Part shown: piece by piece, positions 12,561 to 24,170 of the stretch
Numbering within the stretch: position 1 is the first letter of the stretch
Layout of the letters: each line of letters begins with the position of its first letter
DNA from: Haliclona indistincta
Lineage: Eukaryota > Porifera > Demospongiae > Haplosclerida > Chalinidae
DNA: 64,000 nucleotides
Direction of reading: 5' to 3'
Assembly: GCA_964017065.1 (NCBI GenBank)
Contig: OZ024783.1
Coordinates: 15,546,902-15,610,901 of the forward strand
The notes under the pieces: generated by a model
Told to the model about the DNA's origin: nothing
The model's input: the letters and a program-made list of their open reading frames with translations, nothing else
The model's database searches: none
Program-made: the position numbers and the translations under genes

Positions 12561-12754
12561 GACACCACTCCCTCCTCTGCTCTACCATTCTCCTCTCCTC
12601 ACCAACCTCATCTCCTCCTGTCTCTCGTACTATGAGTGATGATGAACTGACCCACTGTTCTCCTGATCAGTTCTCACCACCAGCCAGTGCTCAGCTAGCT
12701 CACGTGTCACCACCTCCTGATGAGCTCCTGGAAACCACTGGAGATTGATGGTAA
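12561..12754 (+). pseudogene. Unit-1 copy of a small conserved exon (ELTHCSPDQFSPP)
   Basis: After a plausible acceptor, the + strand reads DELTHCSPDQFSPPASAQ and then a Pro-rich stretch ending in a TGA at 12752-12754. The same peptide is encoded at 22106-22244, and broken at 53614-53757. I do not recognise the family. The sequence is Ser/Pro-rich and hydrophilic and looks like a linker or tail. Here the splice donor seen in the 22.1-kb copy is lost by a small deletion before GATTGATGG. Confidence 0.4.
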
Positions 12755-13029
12755 ACCATACACACTGTACTGCATTGACACTTAAAGTATATTCACAATG
12801 TCTTGTAAGAACAGCTGTACATGTTAACAAACCAAATTTTATCCCCATAAAATTTAGTATCAAATTTTTTCCATGTCATAAAAATTACCATGCTGTCCCT
12901 AGTTTGTAATTTTAGGTAAAAGCCGAAAGAAAGTGTAAGCCTGTGGTAAAGCTTTGAATTTGGAAAAAAAAATGCTTTTGAAAAGCGAGAATTTCTATTC
13001 CGCTAAATTATTTGTAAATGTGTTCACTA

Positions 13030-13425
<396 letters not shown>

Positions 13426-14080
13426 CTGCAGTGAGTATCAGAGTAGCATCATAACTCAGTGTCAGCTCAGTTGCTCTACTAAATCATCCTGATCATCATC
13501 TCTCTGTAGCTATAGTTACTGTCCTCTCTTCTTCATTGTATACTGAATGGTGTTGTCATACTACACACAGCACATCATGAACGACGTGCTATCTTTCTAG
13601 CTTGTTTCTCATCTGTTGTTTCACATGTTATTTTCAGTACATTACAATGAGTCAGAAAAGTATGATTGGTACTATGAGGTTTAGAATAATGATTCTTGTT
13701 TGGGTACTGACACGTTATTAACGAGATTCATACTACAAGAAATACAACCGGAAGGTGTGGCTGCATACCAAGAAGAATGACTGAAGAACAACTGTCCGAG
13801 TCGTCTTTTTCAACTCCCCGTGACGCAGTGGGACTAACTACACATGTACTGTCTTGTCTGATTGGTCTGTGGAGTACTCTCCTATAAATATCAACAATGA
13901 TATCAACAGTTCGTCTCGTTCTTCAGATCAACTCTTAATTCTTGTGCTCACAGTTTAGCTCCTGGTTTAGCATATTGCACTAGCGGTGAGGCTAATATTG
14001 CACAGTCTAGAGTTCATTAAGTAATGAACTCTTGGCACAGCCTATATTAGTAGGTTTTTCAAATCCAGACACTGCAGTAT
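13426..14080. other. No gene seen
   Basis: AT-rich spacer without a coding signal or recognisable repeat on either strand. It ends in the 9-bp target duplication of the next element. Confidence 0.6.
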
Positions 14081-14089
14081 TATTTACAA

Positions 14090-14715
14090 CGCTGTGGCTC
14101 CGGTCCCGGCAACGGGATCGACCTTTCCATGGTTGCAGTCCCGGCAACGGGATTTTAATAGCAAATGGGTCGATCCCGGCAACGGGATCGACCTTTCCAT
14201 GGTTGCAGTCCCGGCAACGGGATTATAACAAAACTAAATCCTAAACCCAAGACCTTAAAACACTTCGCCTAACTGCGAAAAGCCAGGAGGGTCTTCCTAA
14301 CTAACTAAGGATCGTCGGGAGGGTCTTCCTAACTAAGGATCGTCGGGAGTGTCTTCTTAACTAACTAAGGATCGTCGGGAGGGTCGTCCTACGGAGCTAA
14401 CAGCGCAAACCCGTGGCTAACAGCGCTACTGACCCGCGGTAAGAGCGCTAGCCTCTGCCTAACAGTTTTTTTAGTGAAAAAAAAAAGAACCAAAAAAAGT
14501 AGAATTATTATATCAGGGATTGAACCCTAGCACACCATACTGCTATGCACAACATCTACCCATTGAGCCACCGATACCTGTTGCCAACTTGACATTGGAA
14601 CTAGGCTTTATAGTGATACCCGTTGCCGGGATCGACCCATTTGCTATTAAAATCCCGTTGCCGGGACTGCAACCATGGAAAGGTCGATCCCGTTGCCGGG
14701 ACCGGAGCCACAGCG
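14090..14715. mobile_element. Fold-back, MULE-like non-autonomous transposon
   Basis: Terminal inverted repeats begin CGCTGTGGCTCCGGTCCC and end in their complement. They are flanked by TATTTACAA on both sides (14081-14089 and 14716-14724), a perfect 9-bp target duplication typical of Mutator-like elements. Each arm carries repeats of the near-palindrome TCCCGGCAACGGGA; the left arm has an extra tandem copy. The middle has three imperfect ~40-bp direct repeats around GGATCGTCGGGAGGGTC (about 14288-14395) and a tRNA-like segment. No protein is encoded. Confidence 0.75.
14512..14584 (-). other. tRNA-like segment inside the fold-back element
   Basis: On the minus strand this reads TGGCTCAATGGGTAGA (box A match) and, about 35 bases later, GGGTTCAATCCC (box B match). 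Acceptor and T-stem pairing are incomplete, so I do not call a functional tRNA. It may supply an RNA polymerase III promoter or be a relic SINE inside the transposon. Confidence 0.4.
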
Positions 14716-14724
14716 TATTTACAA

Positions 14725-17640
14725 TTCACGTGCACGTTATCGGTTTCTGCAATAGCCTGCGACGAAGCTCTCTTATTTCTCTGATGCAAAAGGATTCTTG
14801 AGAATGAGTAGATTCTTAAATAACATGTACAGTTAAAAGTTCATCATAGCTATGTTATCTAGTCCTCCACAGTTGACTACTGTAAGACCTTCAACTGTGA
14901 TGTTGTGAGAAGATTGAAAATAGAATTCAGCCTCCTACAATTCCCTCTGGTGCAGTTGATAATGACAGTAGACTGCATCACAGTCTCCTCAGCTCCTGCA
15001 TGCTACGGCTGGCCACTGACCTTGTCCCTTTAAAAACAGGTTGTGTTCATTACTGACATGTACATGATCCTCTCTGTCAATGCTACATGTGTTCTCAGAA
15101 GATTATGGTAGAGTCAGAGGTGAAGTAGTGCTCAGGCTGGGAGATGTATAGTAGGAGAGGTTGTGGCATATCTGGTGTGGAGTACATGACTGCTCAGCAT
15201 CATCAGCTGTAACATATATAGTAGACATCAGTGGTTGTGAAAGCAGAGGAAGATACAGCCAACAACAGCAACAACACTGATAGTAGTGCAGTCATCATCT
15301 GATCAATCTTCCTTTGCAGTCAGATTATGGAATTCAATTTGAGTCATGCGCATGCACATTTTCAATCTGCATGCATGTGTCACAGTTAATAATTCTCTTT
15401 GATGTAATGATGTTTATACATGTACCTATTTCCACAGCACACCTCCACCTCAGTGTTTAGCACAAATGAATTTTTACCAATAATCAAATCAACGTCAGAT
15501 TCTGTTGCTCGATCATCTGTAAGCTACTACTTTCTATGTCTGCTATGTGGTCATGTGTAGCACACTTATCAACAATACTGCATCACATGTGATTTGTACT
15601 GACTACATGATTGTATTATGCTTACAGTTCATCATATCATACATTGCATTCTCAGCATTTATTGATACATGACAAAATTTGTCACAAAAAAGTCAGTTTG
15701 AGTCTTGCATGGGTACTTTGAAATTTGCATGCCACATGACACAATACAAAGATCATGTCTCTACTTAGAATGGAATCTATAATTGAACCAACTCTTTGTT
15801 TGCTCAAAAGTGCATTGGTTGTGGCAATGGAGGTAACAGTGTTTGATGATCAACCCAAACAGTTGTCAGTAAGTTAACTGCCTCGTATTGTTTATTCATT
15901 TTAAACACAAATTCATCATTTGAATTCAGCAAAGTAAGTGAAGGCTTGCTTATTCAAGATCTTACTACTAGATCATTTTAACTGTTTCTTTAGTGACAGA
16001 AAAAATACTAGGTGTCAAATACAAGGTGTAAATTATTACAGTATTCTTTGATAACTGCATGATCTACTCTCAGAGAACAAAATTAGTCCAGATTGTTCTA
16101 AGATTGATTGTGATACAACAGATAATAATTATACCATGTACAAGTGAGGGACTCAATTGTTTCACATGTTTTTAGTCCTTTTTGTGAGATATTATAAGCA
16201 TATGACAGGAACCCGGAAATGATTTCGCTGTTCTTTGAATGCTTAGACATTGGTATAGAGACTGTAGTATGTAGTGAAGTGTGTTGGGTTGCTGGAGCCT
16301 ATGGCTATATGATTGTTAGGTATACTCAATGGTGCTCTGTATAAGACCACTCTTTTGTGCGGGTACCTTCTCTTTCTTTCACACGTTTTCATTCAGTTCC
16401 AATATAGTTGTTAAAATTAATACTTTTGTGTAGCTACTGGCTTCCTCTTGATATCGCAGCAAAGTGACTACCAAACACTAGTCTCAAATTGTCCACTTCA
16501 ATATAGCTTGACTTTGCAAGTTGACTTTTCATGCAGCTGACTCTATCGAAAACTATGCGTGGTATTGTCTATTATCATCAGACTTATTTATTCAAACAGT
16601 TTAAAAGGTGATGTGAGAAGATCAGGTTCAATCATTAATATGATAGTAATTCTTATTACAGCAGATGATAGTAGTGTAAAGGAGTAAAAGCCAACAGGCA
16701 GCTGTGATAGTAAAAGAAAAAAGTAATTGAAAAATGAGACTTGCACGGCGAGAAAATCAGTTCAGGTTCAATCATTTGAAGCAATGATGTCTTCTTCAAT
16801 GGCCTAAAATCCCTTTCTTCACCTTCATGCAGGTGAAAAATCACTTTTCAGCATAATACAATATTGTACTGTTGGTCAAGGTTGGAATTCCTTACTGCTC
16901 TTCGTTCACAGATCATTCAGTAATTTGTTGTAACAGTATATTTTTGTCAGTACACTGATGTAACAAAAATAGACAATGAATACAGCAAAGTCACAGCAGA
17001 GAATTAAAGTCAGCTCATGGAGTGAAAGCTCACGGAGTGATGGTTCCTGTTTTTCCATAGTTAAGAAATCATGAAATTTTTCTTTGGGTTGGAAATGCCT
17101 GAAATGCAGGATTCCTTTAGCAGTTCTCTGAGCTTATGTGCAGTTTATGTGAGCATAATTTTAGTGACATGCCTTATCAGGTGGAAGAGGCAACTTGCTT
17201 TTTTCTAAGTTTCTCTTGTCAACCGTTTGTAAGTACCAACTTGTCTGTTATTGCTTATTAACCTAAGCTGAAACAATTAATCATTTTGTCATGAACCACA
17301 TCACTACTATCGATATACGTAGTAATAGTTATGGACTATCTCGTGTGATTATAAGAGTATTGTGGTTGTGTTATGATGTCAAACACATGATAACAAATTC
17401 AACAGTGACTATATATAGCTAATAATTATCTACAAAAATACTTTCATAGTTCACAAAAATTTTAAAATCATTTTAGTTCTTGGTTTGTTTTATTTAGAAG
17501 ATATACCGTGTGTCTTCTACACTCTCACTCACTAATGAACATCTTGTGTTACATGTTTCAGACATTCCTTCTCCTGGAATGTACACTGTTTTGGCATGAA
17601 CACGGCGCTGTTTGTTGTGACATGAATCCATTGAATCAGT
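14725..17640. other. No gene recognised
   Basis: About 2.9 kb with no long ORF, no recognisable domain and no strong repeat. Scattered GTAAG and YAG sites exist but no exon pair with a convincing peptide. It may hold UTRs or the promoter of neighbouring genes, which I cannot show. Confidence 0.5.
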
Positions 17641-18448
17641 TTATTGTGCTTTTCTTGAACCTCTTAACTTTCTGAGACCCTTTCTTACAAAACACAAGTG
17701 TATAGCAAACATAATAGTAAACAGTAATCCTAACGAGTCCAATAGAATATCACCATATACACGAAACATTCTCATGATGGACACAAAGATAGGAAGCGCT
17801 ACAAGGAGAAAGAATGGTAGTATTTCTCTCAGTGCCTTCCTGTGATTCTTCTTTGTAGCTGAGCAGTCTTCACACACAGGTTATATCCACAGGCTCTACC
17901 GCACAGTGGCACCAGTGCCAGTAATGTGAATACAACATTTGCAAATATATTGGCAGACAAAATACTACATACACAGCCACTTTGAAGTGAGGTATGTGTA
18001 GGTTCCAGAATGTTGTTAGTATCATTACTATCACAGAATAGAGAACAGTTGGGAAAATCAAGAAAAGATCATATTTGTATGTAAACTGGCAGCTGTGAAA
18101 AGCCATGAGATAAAGACAAAAGGCTATACAAGCTGTATGCATTGCAGCAATTGCCAAGCCACCATTAGCGACTGTGGCACTGCTGTTGGTAAGGATACTA
18201 AAATTGATGCTTAAATTGGCGGCTTTCACCTTGGTGATGTAGATGGAGTACAAAAATATATCAGATAGAGACAAAACCAATAGTGATAATCTTATATAAA
18301 GCACCAATCGATAGATGAACCTCTGCCACATCTTGTAATATAGTAGAACTCCCAAAGATATGATACAAGCAATGGTAGATACTCCTGCCAGAGTAAAAGC
18401 AACACCATCAACAACAAGAGAATTCGAAGTGCTACTGTTGTCACTCAT
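17641..18448 (-). pseudogene. Seven-helix receptor (GPCR-like), frameshifted or spliced after TM5
   Basis: The minus-strand ORF from ATG 18448 has a short N-terminus with NSS glycosylation-type motifs and then five hydrophobic helices. TM1 lies near residues 13-38 and TM2 in the stretch IRLSLLVLSLSDIFLYS. TM3 follows an AIAAMHTACIAF motif, TM4 is FLIFPTVLYSVIVMILTTF, and TM5 is followed by a stop at 17870. An overlapping ORF in another frame (17877-17641) starts with a charged CEDCSATKK loop and supplies two further helices and a basic C-tail. Together they make a seven-helix receptor of about 270 residues. The YRLVLYIRLS segment at the start of TM2 resembles cAMP-receptor-like GPCRs, but I cannot assign a class. 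The break is either one indel (pseudogene or assembly error) or an unrecognised small intron. Confidence 0.5.
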
Positions 18449-18459
18449 GATGGAACTAG

Positions 18460-19313
18460 TAGTATGTTTCTCCAGTGAGAAGACAGAGACCTAGCTAGCT
18501 GCTCGATCAACAGAGCATGCTATCTTATCACAGTAACATCAATAGTACTATAATGTACATTATGTCACTCTTATCAGTATGCATGAAGCCTAATACTATA
18601 GTAAACCATTAAGAATTTTTGGATCTTCATATTCTTTCAAAAATTACTATATTGTGAGAACATTGTGCACCGATTCAATTGTTTTCTTGCCTTATTGATC
18701 ACATTTATCTCTATACTCTGCTATAACCCTGGCTCTTTAAAAACCACCTGCAATCTTGCCTGTGATCTTTTCACTCTTAAATAGATGATGTACCAACTTC
18801 ACAACAATACTTCAGTATAAGGAGCAAATTTCTCAATATCTTTTCGTGTTTTGTGCTTTTATCGAACAGTCATTATGTGTCAGTGAAATAATTCTTCAGG
18901 ACAGTAGTGCTTCATCACTTGACTTTGATACATAATTGTAATATTTCGTTAACATGAGTTCATGCAATAATATGTAGCAGGTGTGTTCATTGTTTAGCAA
19001 TTACAAGTCGTGCAATTCGAATAATTTCCCTGTACTATTGTTGCTATTGGGATATAGAAGCATTTCGTGGTTTGATGACAACGGTCATCCATGTGTACAT
19101 GTGTTCTTGTCCTCTCACATCAAGCTCAGAGGAGGCACTGAAGAATATGCTGTTTGTCTGATGTTTTCTATCACTATTAATTTTTAGAGACTTCATTCAT
19201 ATCCCAAAATAATTAACGGTTAAAGTCCCACTTCTTGATGCTTGCCTGTGTTACAAATTGTACTATAGTTATAATAAGAGAAATGCGGCTTACGAATCTT
19301 CTTGTAATCTCAG
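18460..19313. other. No gene recognised
   Basis: AT-rich sequence upstream of the GPCR-like gene (its promoter side, minus strand) and of the small spliced ORF that follows. No domain or repeat was seen. Confidence 0.5.
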
Positions 19314-19644
19314 GAGGTGTTTAATTACTCAGGAAAAATCGAAATTAAACAGTCTATTTTGCGTTTCGATAAGCATCCAATACTGAATGATAAGTTCCTA
19401 AGTACAGCAGCTGGGTCATTTGTGACAGGGACTAGTATAGCAATGATAGGGATTATCTCTGTAAGTGGAAATCATTATTTTTGTTTCACATCTGCATTTA
19501 TGTATTGCAGCTGTGTCCTTGATGGATATTGTTTTTCATCTAATAATACAATAATTGTTTTGAGTTTGTGAACAGCAAACGATCACCAGCCTCATTGCAA
19601 TTAGCAGCACTTTTTTACCTGTTCATTTATTATTGCTGGGTTAG
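19314..19644 (+). CDS. Putative 3' exons of a small membrane protein
   Basis: Exon 19314-19460 (after TCTCAG, before GTAAGT) and exon 19576-19644 (after AACAG, ending TAG) join in phase 0. They encode a hydrophilic part (EVFNYSGKIEIKQSILRF) and then one long hydrophobic segment crossing the junction (AMIGIIS to TITSLIAISS), so a membrane anchor at the C-terminus. No family was recognised and no start exon was found. The phase match and the continuous hydrophobic helix across the splice site are the only support. Confidence 0.35.
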
Positions 19645-20394
19645 TTATGTGGCAGTGCTGGGTGAGTGATTCAGTTTTCTAGTGTAATTGCTGGACCATG
19701 CACCATCACTATTATGTGAAGCGAAAATCTGAAGCTGGTTTGTATGACTGTTTGCTTCGTTATCTAAAATTAATAGTTATATGTTGTATACTTCTTGAAA
19801 CCTTACAAAAGTTTTCTTTATTTAAACTTGTGATGAGTACTATAGCTTAAGTTTGCTTTTTCTTCGTTACCTCCCTTTCTTCTTCTCCTCTCTTCTTCAT
19901 TTTCCTCTGCTACTTCTCTGTCTTCTATCCCTCTACTTCTTCTTCACCTTGAAGCTGAATATGCAACTTGGTGGATACACAATGCATGATACACACTCTT
20001 TCTTACAATCCATTCTTTTGGAACATGATCATGCATGTTCTTTCATCTTCACATGGTAGTTGAACCCGGAGTATGACTTAGGCTGTTTGCCGCATGTGCA
20101 GTAAGTGGAAGATAGACCGAACTCATTAAGAATTTTAGCAAGGAGATTGGAGTTGTACAGGGAGGGTAGAGATTCATAGTCTCTGTTCATTGTTGTTATG
20201 TAGACCTGATACATCTGGACTCTAAAGAACACCGTTTGACAACAACATTATGACTGGACTATATGCACTTCAAACTGCTTTAGTAGTGAATGGTACATCA
20301 GTCTTTCACAACAGCACTGGCATTGATGGAGGTGGACTGCATGGCATTGTACTGAAACTCTTTCCTTGTATTTTATGTACTCAACTTCACCAAT

Positions 20395-21847
20395 GAACAG
20401 ATTTCACGAAACCCTCGGCGTGTTGCACATTGTAGAGTTAGCTCCTTAGTTATGGTTTGCAGAAGGAGCTTTGCAGCTAAAGCCAACCTGCTTGCTATTG
20501 AAACTGCACTGCTAACCAGAAGACAGCAAAGTGCTGACCACAATCGAGACAAGGTGTGTCAAGTGGGCGTGACCGTGAACACGAGTAGCTTGGTAGCCAT
20601 TGCTCTTGGCTTTGATAGGCTTTTTCTTGAGATGTCTACGCACCCCCAGAGCTGTCCTAAGGTTTAGATGGAATCTACAAGTACCTAGGTAGCCAAATAT
20701 GGGCGCTTTTTCCGTCAGAGAGGTCAAAGACGGCCGTCAAGGTGAGCCAGCCATAACTCGAGAACGAAAGCACTTTAGCAAAATCCACGAGTCAGATTGC
20801 AAGCCATTGTCGTGCTAAGCCTGTTCATACCCTTACCGAGTTTCAGAAGTGAGCGATGGTCTCTGTAGCTCGATGGACAGAATGAACGAACGAACGAATG
20901 AACAGATTTCACAAAACCCTCGGCGTGTTGCACATTGTAGAGTTAGTTTCTTAGTAGGTAGCCATTGCTCTTGGCTTTGATAGGCTTTTTCTTGAGATGT
21001 CCCCAGAGCTGTCATGAAGTTTAGATAGAATCTACAAGTACCTATGGGCACGTTTGTCGTCAGAGAGGTCCAAGACGGCCGTCAAGGTGAACCAGCCATA
21101 CATAACTCGAGAACGAAAGCACTTTAGCAAAATCCACGAGTCACATTGCAAGCCAGTGTCATGCTAAGCCTGTTCATGTCTTTAGCGAGTTCCAGAAGTG
21201 AGCGATGGTCTCTGCAGCTCGATGGACAGAACGAAGAACAGATTTCACAAAACCCTCGGCGTGTTGCACATTGTAAAGTTAGCGTCTTGGTTACGGTTTG
21301 CAGAAGGAGCTTTGCAGCTAAAGCCAACCTGCTTGCTATTGAAACTGCACTGCTAACCAGAAGACAGCAAAGTGCTGAACCACAGGACAAGGTGTGTCAA
21401 GTGGGCGTGACCGTGAACACTGAGTAGGTAGCTATTGATAGGCTTTTTCTTGACATATCTACGCACCCCTATAGCTGTCCTGAAGTTTAGATGGAATCTA
21501 CAAGTACCTAGATAGTCAACTATGGGCGATTTTGTCGTCAGAGAGGTCCAAGATGGCCGTCAAGGTGAGCCAGCTAGCCATAACTCGAGAACGAAAGCAC
21601 TTTAGCAAAATCCACGAGTCTGATTGCAAGCCCTTGCGGTGCTTATCATGTCATAACTTTACCAGCGCGTAAAAGTGATCGCTGTTCTCTGCAGCTCGAT
21701 GGACAGCGAATTGCAAACCAAGTACCGTAACCCTCGCGCATGCGCCGAGGGTTAATGACAAACTGAGTACCGTAACCCTCGCGCATGCGCCGAGGGTTAA
21801 TGACAAAGCAAGTACGGTAACCCTCGCGCATATGCGCCGAGGGTTAA
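20395..21847. repeat. Tandem array of an ACCCTCGGCG repeat family
   Basis: At least three partial units start near 20395, 20906 and 21240 with the shared start GATTTCACAAAACCCTCGGC and share several sub-blocks. These include a GGCTTTGATAGGCTTTTTCT block, a GACGGCCGTCAAGGTGA block and a CTCGAGAACGAAAGCACTTT block. Unit lengths differ because internal parts are deleted. Further copies lie inverted at 24617-25201 and 32640-32935. The array interrupts a beta-repeat fragment that is uninterrupted in the 52.6-kb paralogue, so it arrived as an insertion. The ORFs inside are shared repeat artefacts. Confidence 0.8.
21721..21847. repeat. Three 45-bp tandem repeats with palindromic core
   Basis: Units start at 21721, 21766 and 21811 with AGTACCGTAACCCTCGCGCA. 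Each contains TAACCCTCG and CGAGGGTTA arms around GCGCATGCGC, a perfect hairpin candidate. The same palindrome, in the opposite arrangement, is the outer end of the copy at 24617, so these are probably the terminus of the repeat family multiplied in tandem. Confidence 0.9.
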
Positions 21848-22105
21848 TAACACTGCTCAGAGAGTTGGAGCTATATTTGTTGATGACCAACCAGGCATGC
21901 AAGACCCATGTTTATTCCAATACTCTGATTACACAAATCCTTAATTAGTGAAAGTTAAAACAAAGCAGATACAACAGGTGTTAGTACTGTATGTGAGTAT
22001 TATCTGTATGTCTTGTTATCTTTCAACAGGTGCTGAAACCAGGACTCACTATTGACCACACTGACCACACTGACCACATCAGACCACTCTGCTCTACCAT
22101 TCCAG

Positions 22106-22476
22106 CTAGATTATCTATCCCAGCTCCCTTACTATGAACTGACCCACTGTTCTCCTGATCAGTTCTCACCACCAGCCAGTGCTCAGCTAGCTCACGTGTC
22201 ACCACCTCCTGACAAACTCCTGGAAACCATTAAGGAGATTGATGGTAAGCCATACACACTGTACTGCATTGGTGTATGTAACCACCAACCAACCACAATA
22301 CAAACATCCTACACACCAGTTCATTATGTTTCTCACTGCAGCAACCCATCATTATGGTGTAGGACTAACCTGAACATGCTTTATAAGTTCTGGTTCATCA
22401 GGTTTGCAGCTATTGACAGATCGATTGATAAGAAACCAACTCATGGACCCATCATGCACAAACACCTCTTGTGACC
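22106..22476 (+). CDS. Small conserved exon pair of unit 1/2 border, family unknown
   Basis: Exon 22106-22244 (after TTCCAG, before GTAAGC) encodes LDYLSQLPYYELTHCSPD, then a Ser/Pro-rich stretch ending LLETIKEID. A second block from 22342 (after CTGCAG) is open for about 44 codons in one frame (WCRTNLNMLYKFWFIRFAA) to a TGA at 22474-22476, but that frame does not match the phase left by the first exon. Both blocks recur at 53.6-54.4 kb. I do not recognise the product. The two blocks may be 3' exons of the ROC-gene family or a separate short gene. If they do belong together, an indel or another exon is needed. Confidence 0.4.
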
Positions 22477-22868
22477 ATGTAGTTGGCAGTGGAGCTGGCT
22501 GATCTCCTGCAGTTCATCCTGACAAACTGACCAGAGTACAGCTCTAGATGTAAAACAAGAAGAGACCCAGCGGTGGCACCACTCAAACCAGTCTATGTGT
22601 GAACTAGTCCAATCTGTGTTGAGCTGCAGCACAACATGACTTGTTGTACTCACCAGCTCACAGCTAATATTGATGCTTCACTATTGATACCAAATGACAC
22701 TAGTGCAGTAATTATAGTCAGTGCGATGTGTTTGGATCACGCTAGAATGCATTACACTAGCACACAGCTATATAGCTAGAGCAATTACAGTCACTGGTGT
22801 AGTACAATATGCAGTACTATAGGTACTGCTAGCCTCGTAACGGTACTTGTTGTCATGCGTGTTAATAT

Positions 22869-22965
22869 GGATGTCATGCATGTCAATTGGATGTCATGCA
22901 TGTCAATTGGATGTCATGCATGTCAATTGGATGTCATGCATGTCAATTGGATGTCATGCATGTCA
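22869..22965. repeat. 20-bp minisatellite, about five copies
   Basis: GGATGTCATGCATGTCAATT repeated four full times and a partial fifth, essentially without mismatch. The unit contains the palindrome TGACATGCATGTCA in overlapping register. It lies between unit 1 and the promoter-like block of unit 2. Confidence 0.97.
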
Positions 22966-23170
22966 TAGTCAACACTACCGTACGCTCACAAATTTTCGTG
23001 AAGCCGTTTTTCAGTAAATTTCGTGGTATCGGATCCACTTGAAACCATCCAAGATGTCTAGCGAACAACTGTTGTTGAAGACGATCGAAATAGAATCAAT
23101 GGTGAGAGGCTATAGCTACCACACCGTACCACACACACACGTACACTGACAGTCTATCTGCGATCAGGCG

Positions 23171-23319
23171 GGTATACGGACGTATCCGTTATTTTACTGT
23201 AAAGTCACGCCCTTCCAAGTTCAACTCTCTCTCCAGTTTGATTGCGCGCTCTCCGCGTTCGCTGTTCTTCCAGTCTTCTCTGTTGTGATTTCTCTCAGCC
23301 AGCAGGATCACATCAGTTG
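23171..23319 (+). promoter_or_regulatory. Unit-2 promoter-like block with damaged exon 1
   Basis: This block is paralogous to 54749-54893 (shared TATACGG, GTATCCGTT, AAGTCACGCCCTTC and CGCGCTC segments). There it precedes exon 1 of an ankyrin gene. The unit-2 exon-1 counterpart is 23285-23319, ending TTG before GTTAGTGATC. The ATG of unit 3 is replaced and the length differs by two bases, so no start codon remains. It is likely a promoter by position only; I see no canonical TATA box. Confidence 0.45.
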
Positions 23320-23630
23320 GTTAGTGATCTATTAAACAATTTGTTTGTAATAGTAGCGAGAGATAAATGAACACCTCGTGCGGTGAGTGACCATAGATCT
23401 AGTCCGGCGCCTGCATGGCTCGTATGCCGGGATCAGTAGTTCATTCAGTATGAAGGCTGTACTGTGAGCAGCAGTCATTGTCTAGATCTGATACTGCTTC
23501 CGTATATCACAAGTTCTGCGCGGGTTCTCTGAGTTTGAATCCAATTTGTGGGTGGGTCTGTTTTTAAATTTAAGTGATTTGAACCACACTGTCAAAACAG
23601 CTATTATCACTTGGCTTCACCTACTTCATG

Positions 23631-24170
23631 GCAGTCTATTCAATGAGGTATCTATACAATCCTAGGGAACCCCCAAAAATGCCTAGTGAGACACAGCATT
23701 CTAGTACTTATTTGATCTGGCATGATCCTCATTGCATGGTGTGAATGATGAGATTACAATCCCTTCACACATTAACTCTGTATCTGGCACGGGCATATTT
23801 GGGTACCAGTAGCTAGCAGATTGCTTGGAATAATAAGAGGAGACCACTAGGTGACTGTGCATCACGCACAAGAACTCTATAACTGAAAGCTAGTATTGTA
23901 GAAAAAAGAAAGGGTAGCTGCATAAAGTATGAATAATAATAAATATATTATTAATTACCTCCTGTTTCCAGTGAAGCGCCATAACATTAACAGCCTATTC
24001 AATGAGGTATCCATACTATCCAAGGCGAACCCCAAAAAGGCCTAGCGAGACACTGCTAGTACTTCTTTGATCCCATGATCCTCGGTGTGAATGATGAGAT
24101 TACAATTCCTTCACACATTAACCCTGTATCTGGCACGAGCAGATTTGGGTACCAGTAGCTGCTTGGATAT
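23631..24170. repeat. Direct repeat of about 180 bp
   Basis: About 23631-23818 and 23991-24165 align from TATTCAATGAGGTATC to TTTGGGTACCAGTAGCT with scattered substitutions and small gaps. The roughly 170 bp between them have no match. This is probably a local duplication inside the first intron region of unit 2; it has no coding content. Confidence 0.8.

Larger units (their letters stand above)
20226..21990 (+). pseudogene. Decayed beta-repeat ectodomain of the TRP-like surface-protein family, split by a repeat array
   Basis: About 20270-20394 and 21848-21990 together match 52490-52790, where the same sequence is continuous. Readable pieces include VVNGTSVFHN, GGGL and AIFVDDQ-like runs, the Gly-rich and Asn-rich pattern of polymorphic outer-membrane-type beta repeats also seen just before the TRP-like gene at 40.8 kb. 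Frame breaks and the 1.45-kb repeat insertion show it is not functional. Confidence 0.5.

Noticed and set aside
20395..21847. Possible CRISPR-like array (regular repeats near 21721-21847)
   Set aside because: Only three 45-bp units without unique spacers, in an animal genome; the repeats are tandem and palindromic, not spacer-separated.
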